From Tillandsia leiboldiana (taxonomy: Eukaryota; Streptophyta; Magnoliopsida; Poales; Bromeliaceae): 64,000 nucleotides of DNA. This document shows, one piece after another, positions 12,056-24,444 of this stretch. Both the position numbers and the translations under genes were made by a program. Position 1 is the stretch's first letter, and every line of letters begins with the position of its first letter. The notes under the pieces were generated by a model. It was not told where the DNA came from, did no database searches, and worked only from the letters and a program-made list of their open reading frames with translations. Location: the NCBI GenBank assembly GCA_029204045.2, contig CM055066.1, positions 23,478,120 through 23,542,119 of the forward strand, given 5' to 3'.

Positions 12056-13706
12056 ATCTCCCCCTTTGGCAATTTCGTGACAAAACCCAAAAATACATAA
12101 AAACGCTCAAGTCACTCATCTTAAACCAAAAAATCGAAACTCAATGTCATCACCAAAACATTGATTTTCTTTGCGTGAAAGATCCAATAAATACAAAATT
12201 ACATTTGAACCAAACAGTCCTAGAACATACTCTATGACTTAGGACTTGGAGTCTTAAAGTGATGTAATTCCTGCAAAACAAAACTCCAAACAAAATCAAA
12301 CGTTAGTTGTTAGAAATTAAAATCCTACATTTGATCCGTCTTCCTTTTGGTTCTTTTGTTTTTCTGCTCTTTCAATTTTTTTTCTTTGTCTCCCCCTATC
12401 TTGAGCATCTCTAACATGTTTTCCATGTTCTCCATGTTCTTGAGCATCTATGTTCTCCCCCTTTATGATACGATCATCATTTTTCGTTCTCCCCCATTTT
12501 TCCTTTTCGTTTGTACTCTCTTGATGATCTCATCTCCGATCATTTCTCTTCTCCCCCTTTTTGTCACAAATTGTCAAACAGTGAACATACTAGACAAAAC
12601 AACATTAGTTCATAGAGAAAGAGAGATAAAAGCTCAGTTCTGGTATATAACAAAAATGCAGATTGCGTACCTGTACTAGCAAGCAAAAATCAAATAATTT
12701 CTTGAAACAAATCCAGATTTTGAAATATTTGAATTACCGATTTGTATTCCATCAAGAAAATAATTTAAGTGCTTGAAAATAATATGAGATCACATAGATG
12801 TCATTCAATCCAATTAATTTTACAAAAATTAAAAAGATTTACTCCGAAATCATGAAAAATAAAGGTAAAACATTATAAACAGTTTTTCATGTTATATTCA
12901 TCAAACACAAGTCATCAAAAATAATCTTGAGATCCAAAGTCTATCAAGATGTAACGGATGTACAAAGATGACTTACAGAGATTTCCAAATGACATCAATT
13001 TGATTTCTTACCCTTTCAAATTTGAGATAAGCACTAAAATACCTAAGGGTGGCTCTTTGAGCATCTTTCAACTATCCCACCTTATACCAACCAGGAGATT
13101 GTTCAAAATATAAGAGTTTTGCATATAAATCTCCAAATGCTTCAACTAAAGATTTTCTCATAAAATACTATCAAGCATCCATAACATGTGGTAGCTTCAC
13201 ACACAAACCGGACGACCGGGGTGGCAGCTCTTTCCAACATGTGGTGGTAGTTTTCACACTCCTTTCGGATGTAACTCTTTCCACATCTTTTGCAAATCAT
13301 TTCAATACCCTTGTAAGAATGCAATCTCTTACGTGAAAGAATTAAATCCCAAATTTTAGTCTATCGGTTGTCTCACGTTTATCACAATGAATTCACACAA
13401 CCGAGATAGATTAAGCATCTAAAGATCACACATGATTTCTAAAATTTGATGCTTATAATATCAAAAACTCCTATAAGGAAGTATCCTCAAGATTTTTGAT
13501 TATGGAGTAAAGTTGATAATTCAAATAAAATTAAATTGGAGTGATTGAAAGTGAAAACCCTTTTTATTCAATGCACTTGTTCGTTAAAATCCTTTTGTTT
13601 AAAAAATAAAACATAAAAACGAAGAGCATTGAAAACATGTAATGCAAAGATTAAGAAAGATATGAAGGGAAAACCAATCAAAGCATTACATACAGTCATA
13701 AGCTAT
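12056..13706 (-). other. K non-coding 3' interior with five purine tracts
   Basis: The stretch next to the 3' LTR is the main polypurine tract (minus strand AAAGGGGGAGA, 12057-12067). Further GGGGGAGA tracts follow at 12389-12396, 12453-12461, 12487-12495 and 12549-12557. Repeated tracts of this kind are a known Sirevirus signature. The remaining 1.1 kb is AT-rich with no recognisable pol and no long open frame. Confidence 0.8.
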
Positions 13707-15673
13707 TTAGAACTTAAGACAAGGAAAGATATCACCTTTCCGAATCCAAAATTGTCGAATTCTGGGTTGTCTTGATTCATTGTGGTTGGGAGATGATAGC
13801 TTTGACTGTTGATCCACCTTAGGTCTTTGCCTCGCAGTGATCCACTTGTATGATTGATGATGTGGCTCGGACCTTTGGTGGGTTGAGTGAACTCCTTTGA
13901 CTTGATGTGTCTTTTGATTCCGTTGAGTTCGCTCCGTAGATGAAGTTGCCGAAGAATTTTTCTTTCTCTTTTTCGGGCAGTCCTTCACCAAATGTCCTTC
14001 AAGTCCACATAAGTGACAAGTTCTTCCTTTCAATTTCATTGTGGAACTTGAAGCATTCACAGTTTGGTTCTTTTTGAATCCCAAACCAACCTTGCTTGTT
14101 TGACCTAATCCGGACATACATTCAAGTTTCTTGGAACCGGTTGAAATCCTTTGTATGTCGGATTTAAGTTGATGAACTTGCTTGGTCAATGCTTGGTTGG
14201 TGACATGAATTTCCTCAAACTGCTTTTCAAGAAAATCAATCTTGTTAATATGGGAATTAACGACCGTTTTCGATTGATTTATCTTTTCTTGGAGGATTTT
14301 ATTGTTATTCAATAAACGTCCTTGTTCCTCCTCGAGATCATGAAGTTTTATCTTTAAAGCATGATTCTCGTCTTGATTCTCAAGTCGTTGCTTCCTCAAC
14401 TTCTTGATATGTTTGGCCATCTTCTTAGATTCCGCAAGAAGTTGTTGATATGCCTCAACGAGTTCTTCCTCGTCCGACTCCCCCTCACTTGATGACTCTC
14501 CGCCGGATGTTGATGTTTCATACAAAATCAAAGGAGTAGAGTCAGTGACTAAAGATGATAAACAATTATTAGAAGAGGGAAAATGAGAGGCATGAGAAGC
14601 AACGATTTTTTCTTTTTCCTCTTTACTTGAGGTTGATTCATTAGAAGTAGAATCGTCCCAAGTTTTCGCTTGCAAAGCCTTCTTTTTATATGATTTCTTA
14701 GAAGGACAATCCATTGAAAAATGGCCGTAGCCTTTGCATCGATAGCAGTGGATTTCCCCTTCGAAATCATCTTTTTTTTTTCTTTAGAAGGTTTTGCAAA
14801 GCTTTTGAGTTTAGAGGATTTAGAACCCGATGATCCTTTAGAAGATTTCGTGGATGAAGATCCATCGGTTCGATTCTTCCAAAACTTCCGACGAAATTTC
14901 TTTACGATCCGCGCCAATTGTTCTTCAAAATCGGCAAAAGAGATTTCATCGTCGGAACTTGATTCGCTATCTTCTTCCTTTGTTGATTTGAATGCAATAC
15001 CTGTAAGCTTAGAAGAAGACTTGGAAGAAACTTGATTAGTAGGAAAAGTCATTTCATAAGTTTGCAAAGCACCTACTAATTCCTCTACACTCATCTCATC
15101 CGGATGACTAACGGTTTCAATGGCGGTAACCTTTGCCCTAAACCATTCCGGAAGAGTCCGAAGTATCTTTCTTACAATTTTCGACTCCGGGATCTTTTCT
15201 CCTAAATTAGCACATGTATTTATTACATCTTGAAGTCTAGTGTAATAATCTGTAAACAATTCATGCTCTTCCATATGAATAGAGTCAAATTGACTTGTAA
15301 GCATCTGGAGCTTTTGAATTTTTACAAGATTAGTACCCTCATGTGTAATTTTGAGAATATCCCAAATTTCCTTCGCGGTTTCACACGCGGAAATTCGTGT
15401 GAACTCAGTCGAGGAAATAGAATTAAATAAAGCGTTCATACCTTTCCCATTGTAAGAAGATCTTTCAAATTCCTCTTTGGACCATCTAGAGCGAGGTTTT
15501 GGGGTAGTAGAATTTCCTACTTCCTCAATAGGATGCACCCAACCGTATTCCACGGATTGCCATACCCGCTCATCAATTGCGATGAGAAAAGCTCTCATCC
15601 GCACTTTCCAATAAGCATAATTAGTCCCATCAAAAAGAGGAGGTCTATAAATATTACCACTTTCACCCATCAT
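13707..15673 (-). pseudogene. gag: K gag (Sirevirus-type), split by one frame break
   Basis: The first ATG (15673) follows the primer site by about 20 bases. The N-terminal part shows RPPLFDGTNYAYWKVRM, typical of copia Gag (DUF4219/UBN2 type), then TAKEIWDIL and KILRTLPEWF-type capsid helices. After an acidic, serine-rich stretch the frame breaks at a run of ten A (14772-14781 on the plus strand as T). The next frame continues with a first zinc knuckle (CYRCKGYGHFSMDC, near 14720-14755), a coiled coil (about 14160-14480) and a second knuckle (CHLCGLEGHLVKDC, near 13985-14025). It ends at 13707. About 655 codons in total. The break could be a mutation, polymerase slippage or a sequencing error. 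Confidence 0.88.
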
Positions 15674-15693
15674 GATAGATAAACCTAAAACCC

Positions 15694-15705
15694 TCTCTGA
15701 TACCA
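15694..15705 (-). other. Primer binding site of K
   Basis: TGGTATCAGAGA on the minus strand, two bases from the 5' LTR end. It is complementary to the 3' end of plant initiator methionine tRNA. Confidence 0.9.
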
Positions 15706-15707
15706 AT

Positions 15708-17100
15708 TGTAGGTTTTTATGGATCCACAAGGATCTAAATAGGTACTATCAAACAACTAGAGGGGGGGTGAATAGGTGTAATACTTAAAAACTCAATCTC
15801 AGTGCAAAATAAAAACCAATGCAGAAAATAAAAACAGCACACCGAGATTTACGTGGAAACTCCAATCCAGGAGAAAAACCACGGGACCAACACGCAATAA
15901 CAATCCACTAAGAATAGAAGAATAACAAGGTGATTACCGACTCCACGGACTCAACCCCTCCTTGAGCTTCTTCGGACCTTGCGCTGACCGGTTGGATGTC
16001 CACGCAATAACAATCCCTAAGAAAAGAAGAATAACAAGATGATTACCGTCTCCACGGATTTAACCCCTCCTTCAATTTCTTGGACCTCGCGCTCCACCGA
16101 TTTTGCACGCCCACTGCACACGTTCGAATCCACGAACGCCACTCGAATCCACGAGCACACGTTTCGAATCCACGAAACGCCTTTAGCACACCGAATCCAC
16201 GATGCCACGTCGAATCCACGACGCAAACTCAGTCGATAAGAATATTGACTTCGATGGTGATCCTTTGCTTAGATTCTCATTGAGGAACCGTAGAAAAAAT
16301 CTCAAAGCAAAGATTAGATCAATTCGACAAAAGATATGTTCTTGAAAGAACCGTCGAATTGACCTAAAAGAGGCTATGAAGAAGATCGATAAAAACCTAG
16401 CCTCTAGGGTTGCTCTCAAGTGTTTTATAAATTGATCGGCCGTAGCTCCCACGTTTTTGAGAAACCCTAAATGTCTATTTATAGTTTAGAAACCTTTGGA
16501 AAGAGATAAGAATCAAAAACATACCTTATCTGGAAATTTTCAGGACGGCGATCCGGATCAGATTTATTGCGATCCGGATCATCGTAACGAGATTGACGAT
16601 TCCAGAAAACCAAGGGTTCGGGATCCGGATTGCAAGGCCCGATCCGGATCGTTCATACAAATCAGAAAACTTAACATTCGGGATCCGGATCGGAAATTGC
16701 ATGGATCCGGATCGAAGTCTTGTATGAAGCAACAACCTTCGGGATCCGGATCGTTGGCTCTGATCCGGATCCTGAACAAGTCCGAACACCAGTTTTTGAT
16801 TATTATGCAATTAAAAGTTCATCCAAGTGTTTCTACACTATAAGAAAGTATACGGATCACCACAATTATTTAGTTAAACATACCTGATCCTCTTGAATAC
16901 TTTCTTCTTGAGATTGATGTAACTGATCCACAATTCTTCAACTTCAATCTTCAAGACTCAAGACACTGAGTGCCAACTTGAGCTCTTGTTGAATCTTTTC
17001 TAAGTCTTTGATTGCTGATTGACAATTTGATCCCTTTAAGACTCCGACTCAACTCACTGACTTGACTCACGAAATATGCCAACACCAAAATGCCGTAACA
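15708..17100 (-). repeat. K 5' LTR (right)
   Basis: 1393 bp, starting TGTAGG and ending CCGTAACA. Nearly identical to the left copy; differences seen include A to G at 16453 and at the fourth palindrome. It carries the TATA box, the palindrome array and the CGAATCCACGA repeats. Confidence 0.92.
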
Positions 17101-17105
17101 CACCC

Positions 17106-18855
17106 CACAACGGACAGAGTCTCCTTTGTATGTGCACGGCGTCACAAACACAATTCACACTTTAACCACACTAGTCAAGGAGTTAAGTAGAGGGATGAAG
17201 ATAATCGTGCGCAATAACCAAGACGGCCACCTAAATTTTGAAAGGATAAATCCACGGGTTTGCAAAACAGTACCCACACGGCACCTATTCTTTTCAAAAC
17301 CACTTTCGCAATCCTTTTCTTTTATTTGAAATTGGCCGTACCCAAAATAAACGTAAAGAAAAATCGTTCATCACGAAATTTCCAGCATCCACATCGTCCA
17401 CAAATAAAAACCACACGCACAAAGCTAACCAACCGAAATAATCAAAACGAAATAACGGAGAGGTCACCAGCCCCAAACGAGGCTAACTTCCTCTAGTCGC
17501 AGCCTCACTGTCGTCCCGGATCCCACCTCTGACCGAACCTGTCACAGTGTGGGAAGTCAGCGACATAAAGAGTAAGAGGTAAAAGTAAGATGTGCAAAAT
17601 GCTATAAATACTAGAAATAAAGCAAACCGAAGACCAGATCATCCACACTCTCCCGCATGGATCAACAGTAACCCCCTGTAAATCGAAACAGTGCATGCAA
17701 AAGAAAACACCTTGCTCTCACCTTGTTGCTTATAACCCCTCCACAGCACTTGTGCAGCACCTTAAGTAACCGCGAGGGGTGCCCACTACGGCACGTTGTG
17801 GGGTACACGGGTCAACGTACCACCTTTTCGAAAAAGTACACCAATGCGGTGGCCAAACTGCGGGTGTGCGTGCAAGCAGCCATGAGCATGGTGACCAATG
17901 TCAATGTGTAATAATAGGGATACTCATGCGAAAAGGGGTTAGTCAAGATTCATTAGCACATCTACTTTACTCTTACGTATTACATATGAGACCACAACAA
18001 AAATGCAAGAAAAATGTACCCACCTGAAACGAAGATAAACGACCGCGCCCGCGACCCTCCAAAGCAAACAACACCACCCGCGGGCCTAATAAAATATCCA
18101 AAACACCAATCAATATTTTACCCCCCAAACCGGCAAATTTAGTAGTCCCAACTACAGTACCCAAAACCCCTTCTATCCCCAAAACAGAAACCGACGAAAG
18201 ACTCTGTGTCCAAAAATCCCTCCGGTCGCAAAAACCGTACTTCCGACGCGGTCCGACTGTCGACGAGATAATTGACGGAAAACGGGTTCCAATCGTTGCC
18301 TTGACGAAGTCTGCGACGAAAAACAACCGAACAGAGGCTTCATCTGACGAAAAACAAAAACAACTGCGTGCAGCGGACTGCACCGTCACGCGGACTGCAC
18401 CGTCAAGCAAAAAACCATCGACGAAAACGCCAAGTAAAACCATCAAGGAAAATCTGTCAAGCCAAAACCGTCGAGCAAAACCGTCGATGAAAACGCCCAG
18501 TAAATCGTCAAACCAAAAACTGTCAAGCCAAAACCATCGAGCAAAACCGTCGATGAAAACACCCAGTAAATGGTTAAACAAAAACTATCAAGCCAAAACT
18601 GTCGAGCGGAACCGTCGACGGCAGCGGCTCGACCCATGTGGACTAAGCGGCGGTGCGGCGGCCCCGCGCGAGCAAGGCAGCGGCGCGGCAACCCCGCGCG
18701 GGCCCGGCCCCGCACGGGGACACGCAAGCAGCGCGCGCGTGCGCAGGCAGCGCAGCGCGGTTGCCCCGCCGGGGCTGCCTGCGCACGCGCGCGGTAGCCC
18801 CGCACGGGCACAGCCCCGCGCGGGTGGCACGAGCAAGCAGCGCACGCGGGCGGCA
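17106..18855 (-). mobile_element. D 3' LTR, second segment
   Basis: It resumes exactly where K interrupted D and matches 59270-60514 closely up to about 18345. Beyond that lie short GTCGA-AAACC repeats (18400-18610) and then a GC-rich block (18620-18850) of GCGCGGCAGCCCCGCG-like units that continues at 29239. The last five bases, CGGCA, are the target duplication of element E. Confidence 0.85.
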
Positions 18856-19584
18856 TGTCACGCCCCTGGGTCGAACTGCGACCCGGGCCCGCCAACAGAT
18901 CCGCCGTCCGTACGGAAACTGCCGTACAGACGAAGCGTCTAACCTGCAAAATAGATCTATAGCTATACAAGTATCAGAGCTGAAAGGAAGCTATACTGAA
19001 AAAGAAGGACTAAACAACAGGAATCACTAAGTGGTAAAAGTCCAAGTACACCAATCCACTAACTCACAAAAGCATAAGTACAAAATACTATCTGGTACAA
19101 AAGTGGAAACCAAAAATAAACTCGGGTGACTCTACCACCGACCCCACATACTCGGGTAGGAACTAGCCGGCCACGCTCTTACCTCGGTCTGAAGGCTCCG
19201 AACGAGCCGAACCTGAAACGGTCGCCTCAGGAACACCTGTCATCACAGCGGGTGTGAGATCTACTGCAACAGGCAGATCTCAGTGGGTACCGACGCCAAA
19301 GCCCGCGGTATGCCCACTAAGACTGCTGGAGACAAAAACAGATACATAGATAGATAGAATATGAATGCTGGAAATGAATCTACCACTATATATCTCGATG
19401 CAATCTAGGGAATAAGTTCTCAATCTCTCTCACGGGAGGCCTGGAAATTCTGAACGACTGCCACCTACAACCCTATCAAGCAAGAACAGGCCGTAGGCAT
19501 AGTCGCCCATAGCTTCCGCCCCCGCACTGGAAATGCTAAAACTCTCACATGACACTAGAAAGTCATCTCAATTTCATGCAAGTA

Positions 19585-20488
19585 ACCACCTGGTAACTCG
19601 GCCAGGGCATGTACCCACCTGGTAATTCGGCCAGGGGCATGTAGCCATCTGGTAACTCGGCCAGTGGCATGTATCATCTGGCAACTCGGCCAGTGATATG
19701 TATCCATCTGGTAACTCAACCAGTGATATGTATCCATCTGGTAACTCGGTCAGTGGTATGTGTCCACCTGGTAACTCGGCCAGTGATATGTATCCACCTG
19801 GTAACTCGGCCAGTGATATGTATCCATCTGGTAACTCGGCCAGTGATATGCATCCATCTGGTTACTCAACCAGTGAAATGTATCCATCTGGTAACTCGGT
19901 CAGTGGTATGTATCCACCTGGTAACTCGGCCAGTGATATGTATCCACCTGGTAACTCAACCAGTGATATGTATCCATCTGGTAACTCGGCCAGTGATATG
20001 TATCCACCTGGTAACTCGGCCAGTGATATGTATCCACCTGGTAACTCGGCCAGTGATGTGCATCCATCTGGTAACTCAACCAGTGATATGTATCCATCTG
20101 GTAACTCGGCCAGTGGTATGTATCCACCTGGTAACTCGGCCAGTGATATGTATCCACCTGGTAACTCGGCCAGTGATATGTACCCATCTGGTAACTCGGC
20201 CAGTGATATGTATCCACCTGGTAACTCGGCCAGTGATATGTATCCACCTGGTAACTCGGCCAGTGATGTGTATCCATCTGGTAACTCGGCTAGTGATATG
20301 CATCCATCTGGTAACTCGGCCAGTGGTATGTATCCACCTGGTAACTCGGCCAGTGATATGTATCCCCCTGGTAACTCGGCCAGTGATGTGTATCTATCTG
20401 GTAACTCGGCCAGTGATATGCATCCATCTGGTAACTCGGCCAGTGGTATGTATCCACCTGGTAACTCGGCCAGTGGCATCAGTATAAC
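19585..20488 (+). repeat. 30-bp satellite array in the E 3' LTR
   Basis: About 30 head-to-tail units sharing the core CTGGTAACTCGGCCAGTG and differing at a few positions (CCATCTGG or CCACCTGG; GATATG, GGTATG or GATGTG). The unit is a multiple of three, so several frames stay open for more than 270 codons on both strands; these are not genes. Confidence 0.95.
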
Positions 20489-21269
20489 TACGCCTCCTAT
20501 ATCTCAACAAGGAGTATAAGCAGGCTAAAGCCTACGATCAACCAGATCGGAACAACTCAAATGCTCAAAGACACCCCTCTCACTCGTGTCCAAGTCGGAG
20601 CAACATCCCTCGACTAAAATCTGATAAACCTGCAAGAAATCCCGAGCCCTCTACAAGGCTAGATGTATCGCTTTCTAAAACATATGTTCAGGATCAGTTC
20701 TTGCATAAAAGGGTTTTCTCAGTTTATAAAAATGGCCCGGGAGCGTTAACAGTGCCCACTAACAGAAGGGTGCACCAAAACAAGCCCGGGTTCCTCCAAA
20801 CCTATCACGACTGTCAGACAGTCACCAGATAAAACAATAATGGCAAAAAGGGTCACCATACCTTTGCATAAGGAAGCATTATGAGCATTCTGTGATTTGG
20901 AAGAAAACCAACCCACCTTGGATAAATCCGCGAAACCGTGAGCCAAACGGAGGTCCCGATGCGATCCCGCAGCTCCACGCGGTAAAAACACGCACCACCG
21001 TCCACGTAGGAAGCTAACACTATGCCACTACTGCGAGATAAGAAGAGGAACCGGGATCAGATAACACGCGGCCAAACCCGCGCTCACAACGGCGAAAGAA
21101 ACCCATCCGGCGATGAAAAACGCCGCGCGTTGCGCGGAAAACCCATCGCGCACACGCCGCGGCGTGTCGCCAAGTCACAGCCCGCGCGGCAACAGCGAGG
21201 CTCGCGGCCGCACGGCTCGGAACCCAGCCCCGTGCGGCGATGGGTCAGCCGCGCGGCACAAAGGCCGCC

Positions 21270-21610
21270 CGCGCGGCGCCCTGCTGAGCCGCGCGCCTGG
21301 CGCACGGCCTACAGGGCCGCGGGGCCCCAAGGGCGCCCGCGCGGCCTCCCTGCAGTGCCGCGCGCCTAGCGCGCGGCCTGCAGGGCCGCGGGGCCCAGTG
21401 GGCCGCCCGCGCGGCCTCCCTGCACTGCCGCGCGCCTAGCGCGCGGCCTGCTGTTCCACGCGGTCCCAAGGGCGCCCGCGCGGCCTCCCTACAGTGCCGC
21501 GCGCCTAGCGCGCGGCCTTTAGTGCCGCGCGGCCCCAAGGGCGCCCGCGCGGCCTCCCTGCAGTGCCGCGCGCCTAGCGCGCGGCCTGCAGTGCACCACG
21601 GCAGCAGGTC
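21270..21610 (+). repeat. GC-rich array in the E 3' LTR
   Basis: Five or so imperfect units of about 60-70 bp with the core CGCGCGGCCTCCCTGCAGTG and the palindromic CGCGCCTAGCGCGCGG. The right LTR has the matching array at about 27750-28090, with one or two units differing. Confidence 0.85.
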
Positions 21611-22743
21611 GCATGCCGCGCAGCCTGCTGCGCAACCAGGGCGGACCGGCGCCCTGCTGCACAATTATGGCAGTAGTGCGCATGCTGCGCGCGGCGCTCA
21701 TGCGCGCCCGCGCAGCGGTGGCCCACACAGCCACGCGCCGCCCAACTCCGCGCGCGCGCGGCTCGCGCAGCACCGCCGGCCTCGAACAATAAGTACGCAA
21801 GGCCACCCCAAACCAGAAAAGAAAGGAAGAGGAAAGAACCAAACCCAAGCTCGCAAAAAAAATAATAATAATAATAATACAACAAAATATAACCAACCAA
21901 CCTCTTCGCGGCATGCCGGCCCTCACTCGGCTCCACGTCCCCGCTTGGAGAAGAAAAAGCACAAAAACACCCTTCCTCTAACTCTTCTTCTTCTTCCTCC
22001 CTCCATCTCCCTCTTCCTCTGCTTCACTCCATGCTACAAGAGCTCCATGGAGGTGATGGTGGTGAGGTGGGATTCGAGAGAGAGAGAGAGCCTAATAAAG
22101 CAAAGTGATATTAATTAATGGGGTTCAATAAACCCACCAACTCAACTACCATAAATAAGCCACCACCAACTCCCTTGTCAACTCCAACCCCACCAGCAGC
22201 ACTTAAGGAAAAAGGCAACCTTAACAAGGGCTAATTAAAATAATTAATGAATAAAATATTCCAACAAGCCAACTATAACTCACTTTTTGGCTTCGGGCCT
22301 TCCGCCGCAGTTCGGAACCTCCCAAACTCCGCTGTAATCTGAAAATACACATGCCCACAGCTTTTTCTCTTCAAAAAGCTCAACCGTGGAGTCGGTGTGC
22401 TCAATCCAAAAACCGGCTCCAAAACTGCCAGTTCCAACTCACTTTTTGCCCTCGGGTCCTGCGCGTCAGTCCGAAACCTCCCGAACTCCGCTGTAATCAT
22501 AATATACACCTGTTCCAAGTGTTTCCCAATTTTTCTGTAAACCACGGTGGAGTCGGTGCTTCCCATACCAGTCCCCTATCGCGTACAATGCCCGAAAAAA
22601 TTCTGAATCAAGCTGGGGCTTCCGCGTAGATCCAAATTAACCCGAACTCAACAGTAAACAAAATGGGACACCTCCCAGGCAATCTCTCCCCCTCACGCCA
22701 TCTTGCGAGGTCGGTGCGCTAACCGAAGTTCCGGTATTCTACA

Positions 22744-22757
22744 ATTCTCCCCTCCTT
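22744..22757 (-). other. Polypurine tract of E
   Basis: AAGGAGGGGAGAAT on the minus strand, immediately before the 3' LTR. The GAGGACGAAACCC motif just upstream of it is typical of plant chromoviruses. Confidence 0.88.
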
Positions 22758-24440
22758 AAAAAGGGTTTCGTCCTCGAAACCCGAATAGTCCATAATTCTG
22801 GAGGGGGTCTCAATCAAAAGGGGTAGGAGATCCTCAATTTAACCCAGGCTCTCAAGTGGCCTTTCTCTCATCAAGATGGCTCCACTGCACCTTCACTAAG
22901 GTATGACCCGACTGCAAAATCCTTCGGTCCTTCCAGCAAGAATTGCATCGGTCGAACCTGATAACTCAATCCTCGTCCAGCTCCAAGGAAAAGCAGTAAA
23001 AACTTGCGGTGGTTCAAAAAGACTTCTTCCAGCCTGATCATTACTCGCGAACCAACACCTCGCATAACTCAAATCTATAAATAACCCTGCGGCTGGTGGT
23101 TTCCACAACCCAAGATTTTTTAAAACCAAAGTCTAAGCCTCTTAATGGCATAACCCCTCTGTTGCTTCTTAGCAACTAAAACTCCGGTTCCACCATACAT
23201 CTTTCACATCCCTTGACAGGGGAAGAGTTTCAACCTCCAAGGTTACACTGCTCGCCTAACCAAGGCGTAACTGAACCTAATGTCTTTGCCGGGATAAAGC
23301 ACTCGTACATCCTTGAAAATTCTATCCACCGGCGTTAATACAACCCAACTTCCTGAGTATCCAAGTACTTTAAGTTCAAGGATCCATAAATAACTCAACT
23401 CTCTCTTTGGCTGGCAACATCTACATCAAAGCTGTTATCCTCCTCAGCTTTATCTCCGTCGCTAATATAGGCGATAACAAAACCCTTCCGAAGTTGGAAA
23501 GCAAACTCTCTCAACTTGGCAAACAACTTCTTCCCTCATAGAAGTTGTAGCACTATCCTCAAGTGACCCTCAATCTCCACGTCGCTTCGGAGATAATCTA
23601 AATACCCACGACGGGTAATACCACCAACCCGTCCAAACACAGCTGGAAAAGCACGGTTCCTAAAGTCGGTAGGGCATTAGTCAATCCACATGACCTCGCT
23701 AACAGCTTACACTGCCCTTACGGGTTCCTGATCACTATCAAGGCACAGCCTTCGGCTGTATAGTTCCATAATGCTATCAATCACTCGAAGGCATCTGCCC
23801 AAGCACAATCCAAATCTGTCCATGTTCGAACCGTCCAAGAACTCTCATCGTTGTGTACCTACCACGTGGCATCACTACCGTGTATCAACGGTGTCGCATC
23901 ACCATCGTGTATCAACGGTGTGGCATCACTACTGTGTATCAACGGTGTGGCATCACCACCATGTATCAACGGCGTGGCATCACCACCGTGTATCAACGGT
24001 GTGGCATCACCACCGTGTATCAACGGTGTGGCATCACTACCGTGTATCAACGGTGTGGCATCAAACTCAAGCATCAGGTCTCAGATCCTTACAGTCCTAT
24101 ACCCAACACTACATCGAAAACTCGGAGCTGACGTGGGGCCAAAAGATCCACAGGCAAAAACCCAGGGCCCTAACTTCACTGGGCAGGACCAACAATACTC
24201 ATCTACGTGCAACACGTGATCAGGTAACTGAGCCTCATGAGCACAAGCTAAGGGTCCTATCTCTAGCCCACACAACAATGCAAATGCCCTACCGAAGAAA
24301 AGAACGCGATGCTCCGGTAACAAATAAAACTCAAGTGCGAGTAGGGGAGATAAGATTAATACCTGGCACCACATGGCTAGTTGCCCCCGAATCCTCAACC
24401 TGGGCGACATAGCCTCTCCCGCTCGGGGGTAGTCGCCTGT
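22758..24440 (-). pseudogene. pol: E pol relic (protease and reverse transcriptase remnants)
   Basis: No frame is open. Read on the minus strand, 24290-24420 holds a broken protease in which the catalytic Asp position reads Val (LFVTGAS where element 1 has LFDTGAT). Around 23510-23600 a reverse transcriptase segment HLRIVLQ and KLFAKL survives with stops between. A 27-bp array (23880-24063) separates the two relics. Bases 22758-23350 hold nothing I can identify beyond the 3' GAGGACGAAACC motif. Integrase is not recognisable. Confidence 0.65.
23880..24063 (-). repeat. 27-bp tandem repeat inside E
   Basis: Seven copies of a unit containing GTATCAACGGTGTGGCATCA, changing at one to three positions. 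It lies between the protease and reverse transcriptase relics, and nothing similar is seen in element 1. Confidence 0.92.
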
Positions 24441-24444
24441 CGGA

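Larger units (their letters stand above)
6545..17100 (-). mobile_element. Element K: Sirevirus-like, gag-only copia retrotransposon
   Basis: The element has LTRs of 1393 bp each (the left one after removing solo LTR I), starting TGTAGG and ending GTAACA. Both flanks carry CACCC (6540-6544 and 17101-17105). The 3.65-kb interior contains a primer site, one gag gene and a 1.65-kb non-coding 3' part with repeated purine tracts; protease, integrase, reverse transcriptase and RNase H are absent. The gag type and the multiple GGGGGAGA tracts are known hallmarks of Sireviruses. Gag-only elements have been described in plants as TR-GAG. Equal LTR lengths and few differences suggest a fairly recent insertion, mobilised by an autonomous relative. 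Confidence 0.9.
18856..22743 (-). repeat. E 3' LTR (left)
   Basis: Starts TGTCACGCCCCTGGG and ends GGTATTCTACA. From left to right it holds the class II hairpin (18906-18931), a 30-bp satellite (19585-20488), a GC-rich array (about 21270-21610) and a pair of related 150-bp blocks (22275-22330 and 22430-22500). The right LTR has the same order. Confidence 0.92.

Noticed and set aside
13707..15673. Two separate overlapping genes on the minus strand
   Set aside because: They are one copia Gag: the overlap lies at a ten-A run and the second frame begins within a zinc knuckle that completes the first.
19585..20488. CRISPR-like array of 30-bp repeats
   Set aside because: Units are contiguous with no unique spacers, no cas genes are present, and the array lies in a plant LTR.
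19669..20519. Open frames of more than 270 codons on both strands, repeating ten-residue units
   Set aside because: They follow from a 30-bp unit without stops; several overlapping frames are open equally, and no start context or domain is present. The same applies at 26061-27006.
24360..24440. Copia-type protease suggested by DSGATSH in E
   Set aside because: The neighbouring residues line up better with the gypsy protease of element 1 a few codons further on; the resemblance is probably accidental.
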